Both the position numbers and the translations under genes were made by a program. From JANMGV01 sp037440405 (GTDB lineage Bacteria > Planctomycetota > Planctomycetia > Pirellulales > Pirellulaceae), in contig JBBIUE010000032.1 in the NCBI GenBank assembly GCA_037440405.1, positions 1 through 50,783 on the forward strand: a DNA stretch of 50,783 nt. Direction: 5' to 3'. Shown here one piece after another: positions 1 to 8,438 of this stretch. Under the pieces are notes generated by a model that had not been told where the DNA came from, searched no databases, and was given only the letters and a program-made list of their open reading frames with translations. How positions within the stretch are numbered: position 1 is the first letter of the stretch; each line of letters begins with the position of its first letter.

Positions 1-50
1 ATCCATCTCGCGTGCTCGTTCATCTGCTTAAGACGGTTTTGAAACCAGCT

Positions 51-1688
51 CTAGTAGTCGTCGGTTGTGATTGGATCGAACTTGTGATGATGACATCGAG
101 CACAGGTCAGCGTCGTTCCAAGAAAGGCCTTACCCACATTGTCGAGAGTGTCTTCGATTGTCAGATGCTGTGGATAATCGTCGACACGGGAACCGAAGCG
201 ACGAGCGTTCGCGATGTATCCCGTCGCGATCAACCGGCTCCGATGCTGTTCCGGTGAGTCACTGTGGAGCAGGTCTCCTGCCAACTGCTCCCGAATAAAG
301 TCATCGTAGGGCAAGTCGCGATTGAAAGCCTCGATGACCCAATCGCGGTAAAGATGAACTTGAGGAATGGGAAAATCTGAATTGTCACCTGCCGTATCCG
401 AATAGCGAACAACATCCAACCAAAAACGCCCCCAACGTTCTCCGTAGCGAGGTGATTCGAGGAGGCGATCGATAACTTTTTCGTATGCCGTTGGTGATGC
501 ATCTGAAACGAATTCTTCAATTTCATCTGGAGTTGGCGGCAGACCAATCAGATCATAGGTGGCTCTCCGTAGCCAGGTTCTTCGATCCGAATCCTCAGAA
601 GGCGTTAGAGCTCGTTTTTCCATCTCAGCAAGGGTGAAATAGTCCAAATCGTTTCGAGGCCATTCGCCATTCCCAACCGGCGGAGGCGCGTGTTCGCCGA
701 CCGGTTTCAGCGACCAAAAATCACGAGCCTGCTCCCAATTCAATTCGAACTTCTCTCGGAGTCTCCGTGGCGTATTCTCAGTTCTCGGGTCCGGTGCCCT
801 CATGCGAATCCAAGACTCCAGATCAGCGATTTGTTCTGTGCTGAGTTGCGCATCCGGAGGCATCTTGAGATCGGGCAACGAATACCGAACCGCTTTCATC
901 AGCAAGCTGCCATCTGGATCCCCTGGCACGATGGGTGGCTCTGTCGCGCCTCCAGCAATCAAACCAGGTCGAGAATCGAGCAGCAGACCGCCCCCCGGCT
1001 CACCCGCGTCGATGCTGTGGCAATCGTAGCAATGGTCGATCAGAAGCGGTCGAATGCGGTTCTCGAAGAAAGCGATCTGCTCAGTTGTTGGATTCATTTC
1101 CCATGGCGTTAAATGAGGAATAGGCACATCGCCATCGCTTTTCCAAATCTCGATACCAGAAACATTTGCCGCTCCGCCACGAGTCGAGATGGTTAACTTG
1201 CCATCGTGAACCTGGGTTCTCCAAGGCCCCAGACGCTTCCAGGAACCTTCCGCTCCACTTTGAAAATCTCGCGCGACCATTCTGCCATTCACTGAGATGT
1301 GGAATCGCTCGGAGTGATTATCCTCCCACACGTAGATGAAGACTTGATAGCGGTCTACCGGCAAATTACGAATCTCGATATCCAGTTCGTGGGACCAATA
1401 GCTCGTGCGAATCATGCTGGAGAATTCGGCTTTCGTCGCCGGGCGCAGCGTCACGGACTGGTTGTCGAGACGGCGACCATTCGTAATCACGTGATCGCCC
1501 TCGCCCGAAGTCCAGGTTATCCCGTCGTGTTCGAATGCGGGACCGTTCAAATTGATGGCACGCTCGAGCGTTGCCGTCCTCGTGGCACCATCATCAGACA
1601 ATGCTCTGTCGAGATCGACAACAGGAAGGGCTAGCAACAGGAGGGAGTACAGAAATGGGCGCATGAGCGTTCGAGGGAAAAGCGTCAT
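51..1688 (-). CDS. DUF1549 (PSCyt2-like) cytochrome-type protein, C-terminally shortened
   Basis: Exported planctomycete protein of the PSCyt1/DUF1549 class. A signal peptide covers about the first 32 residues; a later ATG at 1664 (residue 9) is an equally good start. Residues about 35-190 look like a sugar-binding beta-sandwich. A single c-type haem motif, CYDCH, lies near residue 220 and is followed by the usual GGLLLDSR segment. DUF1549 begins near residue 345 (WPRNDLDYF) and runs to HHHKFDPITTDDY. In this family DDY is normally followed by a further tyrosine and several hundred residues, usually ending in DUF1553. Here a TAG follows DDY, and only about 50 bases remain before the window edge. 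Those bases stay open in frame but do not resemble the family. The gene is therefore truncated or broken. Substrate and partner are unknown; linkage to polysaccharide or sulfate-ester breakdown is a family-level guess. Confidence 0.8.
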   Translation of the reverse strand: MTLFPRTLMRPFLYSLLLLALPVVDLDRALSDDGATRTATLERAINLNGPAFEHDGITWTSGEGDHVITNGRRLDNQSVTLRPATKAEFSSMIRTSYWSHELDIEIRNLPVDRYQVFIYVWEDNHSERFHISVNGRMVARDFQSGAEGSWKRLGPWRTQVHDGKLTISTRGGAANVSGIEIWKSDGDVPIPHLTPWEMNPTTEQIAFFENRIRPLLIDHCYDCHSIDAGEPGGGLLLDSRPGLIAGGATEPPIVPGDPDGSLLMKAVRYSLPDLKMPPDAQLSTEQIADLESWIRMRAPDPRTENTPRRLREKFELNWEQARDFWSLKPVGEHAPPPVGNGEWPRNDLDYFTLAEMEKRALTPSEDSDRRTWLRRATYDLIGLPPTPDEIEEFVSDASPTAYEKVIDRLLESPRYGERWGRFWLDVVRYSDTAGDNSDFPIPQVHLYRDWVIEAFNRDLPYDDFIREQLAGDLLHSDSPEQHRSRLIATGYIANARRFGSRVDDYPQHLTIEDTLDNVGKAFLGTTLTCARCHHHKFDPITTDDY

Positions 1689-1844
1689 GGAATGGTGAAA
1701 ACGCGATCAAATTCAGGTGACTGATGCCATTCGGAACCTATCGCCATCACGGTTTCTATAATAACATGATTTTGTTCTTGCCAGCAGAGGCGACGATTCA
1801 CTCCGAACTGAAACATCCAGACTCTCGTAGTGCGAAATTCACGA

Positions 1845-2471
1845 ATGCACAGAAATCCCCAAATCGATCAATATCTAAGGGAAGGCTGCGGTCGCTGTCC
1901 ACTGGGGGGCACACCTGAATGCAAAGTTCACGATTGGCAGGCGGAACTTCAATTGCTTCGCTCCATTGCGTTGGATTGCGGCCTGACCGAAGAACTGAAG
2001 TGGAAGGCTCCTTGTTACACCTACGCAAAGCACAACGTCGCTATGATTAGTGCCCTCAAAGATTGTGCGACATTGAGTTTCTTTAAGGGCGCATTGCTGG
2101 AGGATCCACACGGGATTCTCGTTCGGCTAGGGCCCAACTGTCAGGCGGCTCGCTTGGTGCGATTCACATCGGTCCAATCGATTCGCGAACGGGAGCAGGC
2201 GATTAAGGCTCTTCTTCGATCAGCTATTGAGGTGGAATCATCCGGAAAGAAAGTTGAATTCATCGCCAAGGATAAACTGGTTTTCCCGGAAGAGCTTGAA
2301 CGTAAGTTTGATGCGTCCCCATCGCTCCGATCAGCATTTGAAGCTCTGACCCCGGGCAGACGTCGGGGCTACATCCTTTATTTCGCGGCTGCCAAACAAT
2401 CGAAGACCCGGGAAGCAAGAATCGAGAAATGGACGCCTCAAATTCTCAAGGGGTTGGGAATGCACGACTGA
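1845..2471 (+). CDS. YdeI/OmpD-associated family protein (DUF1801-like)
   Basis: Soluble protein of about 208 residues matching the YdeI family. It has the family's N-terminal pattern: NPQIDQYL, then CGLTEELKWKAPCYTY, LSFFKGALL and a RLVRFTS strand, that is the DUF1801 fold. The C-terminal YdeI helix region includes LEPGRRRGYILYF-like residues (ALTPGRRRGYILYF) and ends IEKWTPQILKGLGMHD, which is typical of full-length members. The frame opens at GTG 1830; the ATG at 1845 is preferred because it sits just before the conserved NPQIDQYL start. No clear Shine-Dalgarno is visible for either. Biochemical function is unknown; some members are linked to stress or antimicrobial-peptide resistance. It stands alone and converges on the protease gene across the hairpin at 2530-2563. 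Confidence 0.88.
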   Translation: MHRNPQIDQYLREGCGRCPLGGTPECKVHDWQAELQLLRSIALDCGLTEELKWKAPCYTYAKHNVAMISALKDCATLSFFKGALLEDPHGILVRLGPNCQAARLVRFTSVQSIREREQAIKALLRSAIEVESSGKKVEFIAKDKLVFPEELERKFDASPSLRSAFEALTPGRRRGYILYFAAAKQSKTREARIEKWTPQILKGLGMHD

Positions 2472-2529
2472 GACGCATTGACTCAGATTCGGGACCTTCG
2501 CAGGGGAAAAACGCAGGGGCTCCGATTGC

Positions 2530-2563
2530 CGCAAATCGCTTCATCGAACAGAAGCGATTTGCG
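2530..2563. terminator. Bidirectional terminator-like hairpin
   Basis: A perfect 13-bp stem (2530-2542 with 2551-2563) closes an 8-base loop, centred between the convergent YdeI-family gene (ends 2471) and the protease gene (ends 2609). There is no long T run on either strand, so an intrinsic terminator is inferred from stem strength and position only. Confidence 0.65.
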
Positions 2564-2608
2564 ATCTTCCTCGCTGAAAGTAAGCCACGGCGGTGGCACA
2601 AGTAATCA

Positions 2609-4675
2609 TCAGCCCGCTTTGGCCAAGTTCGCTTTGTAAAGCAGATCAACGTAATCGCGAGCGATGTTGAGAACTTCCTCGGTGTAGAACGTGCTGTTGA
2701 ACGCCTTTTCCTGCGCGATCTGTCCTTCTTCGAGCTGCTTCTCTTCCTCTTCGTCAGCGTTCATTTCCTTGCGTCGAGCCATGAAGTCCGATTCCAGCAA
2801 GCTAGCGAATTTTTCTTCCTTCTGAGCTCGATAAAGTTCAATTTTTCTAAGCAATTTCGCGAACTCCTTGTTTTGCTCGATTCGGGCGTTCGCGTTTTGT
2901 TGCAAGGTAACCACCGTGTTGCTATTCACCAGCCCGTACCGCTTGTGAGGAAGAGCCGGCACCTGATCGGATGGCAACGCATATTCCAAATCGGCTTCAC
3001 CAATATCCATGTGTGAAGTAAGCGAAGGCAAAATTACATCAGCCGCCACCCCTTCCCGTTGCGTGCTTCGACCGCCCGGCAAATAGAACTGCTGAATGGT
3101 GACTTTCAAAGCGCCCAAGGGCTTCTTGTTCGAGCGGAAAAGAGCTTCGCCAATATCGATCAACGATTGGACCGTTCCTTTGCCGTGGGTCGTGGGATCG
3201 CCGACGATGATGCCTCGTCCATAATCCTTAATTGCCCCAGCGAAAATCTCACTCGCACTAGCGCTCAGTTTCGATGTCATGACAACCAGTGGGCCTCCCC
3301 AGGCGACTTCACTATCTTCATCGTCGTATTTCTCGACTTCGCCTGTCGGCACCTTGATCTGAACGACCGGACCGCGATCAATAAACAGGCCAGTGAAACT
3401 GATGGCTTCAGCCAAGGAGCCGCCACCATTTCGCATCAAGTCAATCACCAGGACGTCGATGCCCTTGGTCTTGAAATCATTGATCAAATTGCGAACATCT
3501 CGAGTCGTGCTGCGAAAATTTTGCTCATTCCGCTGCGCTGCTTCCATGTCCATGTAAAAGCTCGGCAGGTTGATGTATCCAATTTTGAAGGGTTGCCCAT
3601 CGGCCTTGAGACCACGCTCCAGAATCACTCCGCGAGCTGCTTCATCTTCAAGCTGCACCATCGCTCGCGTGATTTCAAAAACTTGAGGTTCGCCTCCCGC
3701 CTTGGGCTCGACTTTGAGTCGGACTTTCGTTCCTGCCTTCCCGCGAATCAGCGATACAACATCATCCAACTTCATTTCCGTCACGTCCACCATGTTGGGT
3801 GAGCCTTCTTGGCCGACGGCAATGATGCGATCTCCAACTTTGAGCCTACCATCTTTGGCGGCGGCTCCGCCACGCACTAAACTCGCAACGGTGGTATAGC
3901 CGTCTTCTGGCGAAAGTTGAGCACCAATGCCCTGAAGCTGGAGTTTAAGATGCATCTCGAAGTTGTCTTGCTGACGAGGGGCCATATAGGTCGAGTGCGG
4001 ATCCAACACCGTTGTCATACTCGTGACGAAGAGTTCAAGCAGTTCATAGACATCCATTTGCCGCCGATTTCGCTCATAGAAGCGATATCGCTTGTGAAGC
4101 CGTTCACGCACCTGCTCGTCCGTGGAATTGCCATCAGCTTTCAACACGAGAAAACTATACTTGATCTGCTTTCTCCATCGCTCGCGAGCCTCAGCCTCAT
4201 CGGCAGGAAAATCCACCACGTCACGATTGGTTGGGATGGTCTCCTCAATCGTGAAGTCCATGTCTTGGTCGATAACCTGATGCACGTAAGGCATGATGGC
4301 GGACATGCGTTCAAAGAATCGCCGATAGACGGTGTATGCGAATCCAATATCACCTTTGGAGATCATGTCGTCGAGTTGAAGTCGAAATGCTTCAAATTCC
4401 TGGATGTCCGATTTGAAAAAATAGGTCTTCATCGGGTCCAAATTCTTGATGAACTGATCAAATGCGCGGCTGGAAGCCTCATTGTCGAACTTCTTCTGAG
4501 AAATGTGCAAGCGCTGGATTAAGTTGCTGACCGTTCGAGCAATGGTTGCATCATCCCTGCTTGGCCCGGTGACGTCCAACACTCTAGGGAGTTCCTCCGC
4601 TGAAATGCACGCGCCTACTGCCATCGCAAAAAGCAATGTCGATCTACCAATGAACATTCTCAAGCTTCGGTTCAT
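2609..4675 (-). CDS. prc: Tail-specific (C-terminal processing) protease, Prc type, family S41
   Basis: Periplasmic serine protease of the Prc/Tsp family, about 688 residues and close to the E. coli Prc length (682). Order of parts: signal peptide (FIGRSTLLFAMAVGACISA); helical N-terminal domain up to about residue 230; a PDZ domain near residues 235-330 (IGAQLSPEDGYTTVASLVRGG); the S41 core; a C-terminal helical domain rich in K and E. Catalytic residues are visible: serine in SASEIFAGAIKDYGRG (about residue 473 from the ATG start) and lysine in THGKGTVQ about 26 residues later. The frame opens at TTG 4702, but ATG 4675 begins right at the signal peptide. Prc enzymes trim or degrade proteins recognised by their C termini and affect envelope maintenance. 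The gene is monocistronic here. Confidence 0.93.
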   Translation of the reverse strand: MNRSLRMFIGRSTLLFAMAVGACISAEELPRVLDVTGPSRDDATIARTVSNLIQRLHISQKKFDNEASSRAFDQFIKNLDPMKTYFFKSDIQEFEAFRLQLDDMISKGDIGFAYTVYRRFFERMSAIMPYVHQVIDQDMDFTIEETIPTNRDVVDFPADEAEARERWRKQIKYSFLVLKADGNSTDEQVRERLHKRYRFYERNRRQMDVYELLELFVTSMTTVLDPHSTYMAPRQQDNFEMHLKLQLQGIGAQLSPEDGYTTVASLVRGGAAAKDGRLKVGDRIIAVGQEGSPNMVDVTEMKLDDVVSLIRGKAGTKVRLKVEPKAGGEPQVFEITRAMVQLEDEAARGVILERGLKADGQPFKIGYINLPSFYMDMEAAQRNEQNFRSTTRDVRNLINDFKTKGIDVLVIDLMRNGGGSLAEAISFTGLFIDRGPVVQIKVPTGEVEKYDDEDSEVAWGGPLVVMTSKLSASASEIFAGAIKDYGRGIIVGDPTTHGKGTVQSLIDIGEALFRSNKKPLGALKVTIQQFYLPGGRSTQREGVAADVILPSLTSHMDIGEADLEYALPSDQVPALPHKRYGLVNSNTVVTLQQNANARIEQNKEFAKLLRKIELYRAQKEEKFASLLESDFMARRKEMNADEEEEKQLEEGQIAQEKAFNSTFYTEEVLNIARDYVDLLYKANLAKAG

Positions 4676-4857
4676 GAGTTGATATACTCCTCGCGACTTC
4701 AAGTCACGTTACGATGTTCAGAAATACTAAACGCGCACCACGCCTTCGACGACGAAACCGGATAGCAGAACAATCCCATTTCTCCGCGATGGCTAGCTTA
4801 CTGCCGTCATCGATTTCCCTGAATAGTACGGAATTGCGGCCCCGACAGCAACACGAA

Positions 4858-7800
4858 TCATTGTAGTCGAATGGTCCAATCAAAAGCGTTTTCGCCATCC
4901 GCGTCCGCAATATTCAAGCTAAACGACTCAAAATCGTCCAAATCATGCTCTTCGTCGAAAATCCACGAAAGTGCTTTGCCGATGACGCGATGGTCATTGG
5001 GCTGACTCTGCAAAACCACATCGATGGCTTCCGGGGCGATGGTTAGGCGATGCCAATCCTCTTGAGTCTGACGATCCATAATTCGTAGGAAACCGGGTTG
5101 AAATCGTTCGAACTGCAACGGGCTTCGATCATGGTTGTTCGAGGGGCCTTGTATGGGCAACTCCGTCTTCTCGGAGGTTCGAATCGGAGGGGCAATGATG
5201 CCCGGCGGCGGAGGAGGCGGAGGCGGTACAGCATCCGGTGTGGTCAGGACCCACAATTCCCTTCCCGCAGCTCCATTGTTCGCGCTGAAGAATATTCCCA
5301 CACCATTGCTCGTCAAATCGTTCGGATCGGAACTAGCAGCTCCGGGACGAATGTTCGCAACGAGCACCGTCGTGTTCGAGAAGCCTGTACTTTTCCACAA
5401 TTCATGGCCAGCCGTTCCGTTGTTTGCTGCAAAGTACAGGGTGCTATTGTGATTGAGGAAATTTCTGGGCTCTGATCCGCTTGCCCCTCCACGAATATCG
5501 CGAACTCGGACCGTTCCGCCCGCAACTCCGTTGCTCCTCCACAACTCGACACCCGATGATCCGTCATGGGCTGCGAACATCAGCATGCCACCGACGTTCG
5601 TGAGGTACTTGGGAATCGAGCCCAAACTACCGGGGCGAATGTCCTTCACCAATGTCGTCCCGACCGTCGAGCCATTGCTCCGCCACAACTCAACTCCATT
5701 CGTTCCATCGTTGGCGGTGAACATGAGAATTCCTTTTACATTGGTCAATCGGTCCGGGCTCGACGAGGCCGCTCCAGCACGAATGTTCCGCACCATCGTG
5801 GTATTCGAAACACCTCCCAAACTTTTCCACAGTTCATTGCCGTTCGTGCCATCATTCGCAGCAAAGAAGAGTACACCTTTCACGTTTGTCAACTGAGAGG
5901 GATTCGATCCAGTGGTTCCGGGGAAGATGTCGCTGACCATCATGGTTCCGGCCGTAAAGCCGTTGGTTCGCCAGAGTTCTCGGCCATTACTCGGAGTATG
6001 CGCGGTGAAGTACAGAAAGTCACCCGTATCCGTGAGGTACATGGGCGCTGATCCGACGGTGCCACTGGTAATATCTCGAACCATGACGGTTCCACCGCTC
6101 GTTCCATCGCTCCGCCAAAGTTCTCGACCAGCGTCGGTTGTAAAAGCGGAGAAAAACAGGCGACCGCGAAAGTTTGTTAGGTACTTTGGGTCGGACGAAG
6201 TGGTTCCTGTGGCGATATCGCGAACTCTTACCGTTCCACTACCAGTGCCATCGCTCTTCCACAGCTCCCTTCCAGACGAACTATTGAAGGCTGAAAAGAA
6301 GAGCGTTCCGTTCACATTGGTCAGTTCCATGGGATCGGAGCTATCGACTCCCGGTTGGATGTTCTTGACAAGAACGGTTCCCGAAGTCGTTCCGTCCGTT
6401 TTGAACAACTCCCGTCCGACATTCGGTCGATTCGCTGTGAAGAAGATCGTGCCGCCCACATTCGTAAAGTCCCTCGGATCGGACGCCCCAGCTCCCGCTA
6501 CGATGTCAATCATCCTCAGTTGACTTGGACTTTCCGACGGCTTGACGCCCAGGCCGCTGACGCCTGCGCCACCCACTCGTCCAGATCGTACCCCAGGAGT
6601 TGTCACGCCGACCAATCGAACAGTCGGTACAGTGCCGGTAACGCTTGCAACCGTCGGCAGATTTCCTCCGTCAAGCATCCAAACCTCAGCCCCGCTGGAA
6701 CCATCGTTGGCTTGAAAGAATAGGGTCCCATTGACGTTGGTGATGAAACTTGGAATGGCCCCGACCTTGCCGGGCTGAATGTCATGGACCAATACGGTTT
6801 CGCTTTCAGTCCCGTCACTCATCCACAGCTCTGGTCCTGCGCCGCTGTCAAAATCCGATCCCCGAAAGAACAGGGTGCCGTTGATGTTCGTAAACCCCCG
6901 AGGCGATGAACTAATCGCGAAGGGAGCCATATTCTTCAACATCACGGTGCCACTGGTCGTTCCATCACTCGTCCACAATTCTTCTCCGTTGACCCCGTCG
7001 TTTGCTGCAAAGAACATTCTTCCGTTGACGTTGGTCAGACCAGATAACAACGACCCGTTCGAACCTGGTCGGATATCCTTGACCAACACGGTTCCAGCTT
7101 CCGTTCCGTCGCTTCGCCACAACTCATAGCCCGTTTCCATGGTGAAAGCCATGAAATACAACGTGCCGTTGACATTGATCAAATCACGAGGAAGGGAACT
7201 ACTGTCGGCCGGAGCGATCTCCTTAACCAAAACGGTCCCGTTGGCCGTACCATCGCTGCGCCAGAGTTCGCTTCCAGACGCCTCCGCGTCTGCTGAAAAA
7301 AACAACGTGCCGTTGACGTTCGTGAGATTGTAAGTGATGGAACCTCGACTCCCTTCCCAGATGGCTTTGACCATGACCGTCCCCGCCGTCGTTCCGTCGC
7401 TTTTCCAAAGCTCCATCCCTGCCGATTCGTCCGAAGCGCTGAAGAAAAGCGTTCCGTTAACATTGGTCAAAAATCGAAGAAGGCCAGGATGAATGCCGGG
7501 TTGAATATCTTTCACCAGAACCGTTCCACCAGTGGTTCCATCGCTCTTCCAGAGTTCGATACCACTTGCCCCGTCGTTTGCCCTGAAAAACAAGGCACCA
7601 TTGACATTGGTCAGATAACTTGGAGCGGAACTGTTCGCGCCCGATCGAATGTCCCTGACCATGACAGTTCCGGCAGTCGTGCCGTCGGATTTCCATAACT
7701 CGACTCCATTGGTGCCGTCATTTGCAGTGAAAAATAAGGTACCGCTGACGTTCACCAATGAAGATGGATTCGATCCCAATGTGCCAGACCGAATGTCCTT

Positions 7801-8095
7801 GACGAGCACTGTTCCCGAAAGGGTTCCATCGCTCTTCCAAAGTTCTCGTCCAAACGACCCGTGATTCGCCGTAAAGAATACGGTGTTGTTGACGTTGGTG
7901 AAGTCTGATGGATCGGACGCAGCAACCCCCCGGAGCAATTTCAATCATCGTCGGCGTACCCACCAAGAGTCTTCGCGGTTCAAGACTCTCGAAATGAAGT
8001 CGAGTACCCACCTCCAGCATTCGAGCACGATGATGCCTCAGTCGTAACTTTGTGGGGAACGCAAAGAAACGAGATCGATTTCTTCTAGTGAGCAT
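4858..8095 (-). CDS. LEPR-XLL / ELWxxDGT repeat surface protein, with one frameshift
   Basis: Giant exported repeat protein. The start is taken as ATG 8095 (MLTRRNRSRFF), preceded by GGAG; an upstream ATG exists at 8122. The leader has the planctomycetal LEPR-XLL motif (HFESLEPRRLL), followed by MIEIAPG. Reading then stops making sense after a run of six G. With one G fewer it continues as APGVAASDPSDFTNVN and stays open for about 1020 residues to 4858. The body holds about 18 ELWxxDGT repeats of about 48 residues (for example GVELWKSDGTTAGT) in two arrays of nine, joined by a glycine-rich linker. Each array starts MI(E/D)I...ASDPxDFTNV. The C terminus has a run of eight prolines and about 100 non-repeat residues. 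The repeat is predicted to form beta-propeller-like blades and the protein is probably cell-surface or extracellular. Whether the frameshift is real, an assembly error or phase-variable cannot be told here. Confidence 0.85.
7926..7931 (-). other. G6 homopolymer causing a frameshift in the LEPR-XLL/ELWxxDGT gene
   Basis: Six consecutive C on the + strand (six G in the coding strand). Upstream the frame encodes LEPRRLLVGTPTMIEIAPG. Downstream the conserved repeats lie in a different frame. Removing one G joins the two into MIEIAPGVAASDPSDFTNV, which parallels MIDIVAGAGASDPRDFTNV at the start of the second array. Confidence 0.85.
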
Positions 8096-8438
8096 CACGA
8101 TACTCTCCAATGACTGAGGCAATTTCCTACGCCGCCATTGGTTGGCCTATTCGCATTCAGAGGATACCGCAACACTGGGCGGAAAAACGCATGGAGATTT
8201 CGAAAACCCTAGCAATCGTGCAACATCAATCTTTTCGAATTGCGGCAAGCTGCATCGCCATGCTCATGCTGCAATTTCAGCATGGGAATATTGGTCCGCT
8301 CCGCTCGTTTGCTAGGACTGCGATGAACCCCTCATCGGTTGGATCAGCCGAGCCGACATTCACGCAGCTCACCGCCTCTGGACGGTGAGCTGCTCAAAAT
8401 CTCGGGCAAGAAAAACTCCCGCTTCGCTCGATTCGCAG
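8096..8438. other. Intergenic region: leader of the repeat-protein gene and 3' flank of katG
   Basis: No gene seen. The right part holds the stem-loop at 8364-8393. The left part should contain the promoter of the repeat-protein gene, but I could not find convincing -35/-10 hexamers. A + strand open frame from 8110 to 8388 overlaps the hairpin and has no family features. Confidence 0.5.
8364..8393 (-). terminator. Hairpin downstream of katG
   Basis: A perfect 11-bp stem (8364-8374 with 8383-8393) encloses an 8-base loop about 45 bases beyond the katG stop codon. It has no following U run, so it could be a terminator or a 3'-end stabilising structure. Confidence 0.5.

Noticed and set aside
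3059..3802. 247-codon + frame inside the protease gene
   Set aside because: Antisense to a clearly coding, motif-bearing gene.
4704..4910. 68-codon minus frame between the protease and repeat-protein genes
   Set aside because: Arginine-rich, no ribosome site, overlaps the end of the repeat protein.
5098..7864. Several long + strand open frames opposite the ELWxxDGT gene
   Set aside because: They are the antisense of a repetitive gene and recur in step with its repeats; they show no family features or ribosome sites.
4858..7944. Regularly spaced similar sequences resembling a CRISPR or DNA repeat array
   Set aside because: The period is about 145 bases, follows a coding frame, and the repeats are diverged protein repeats.
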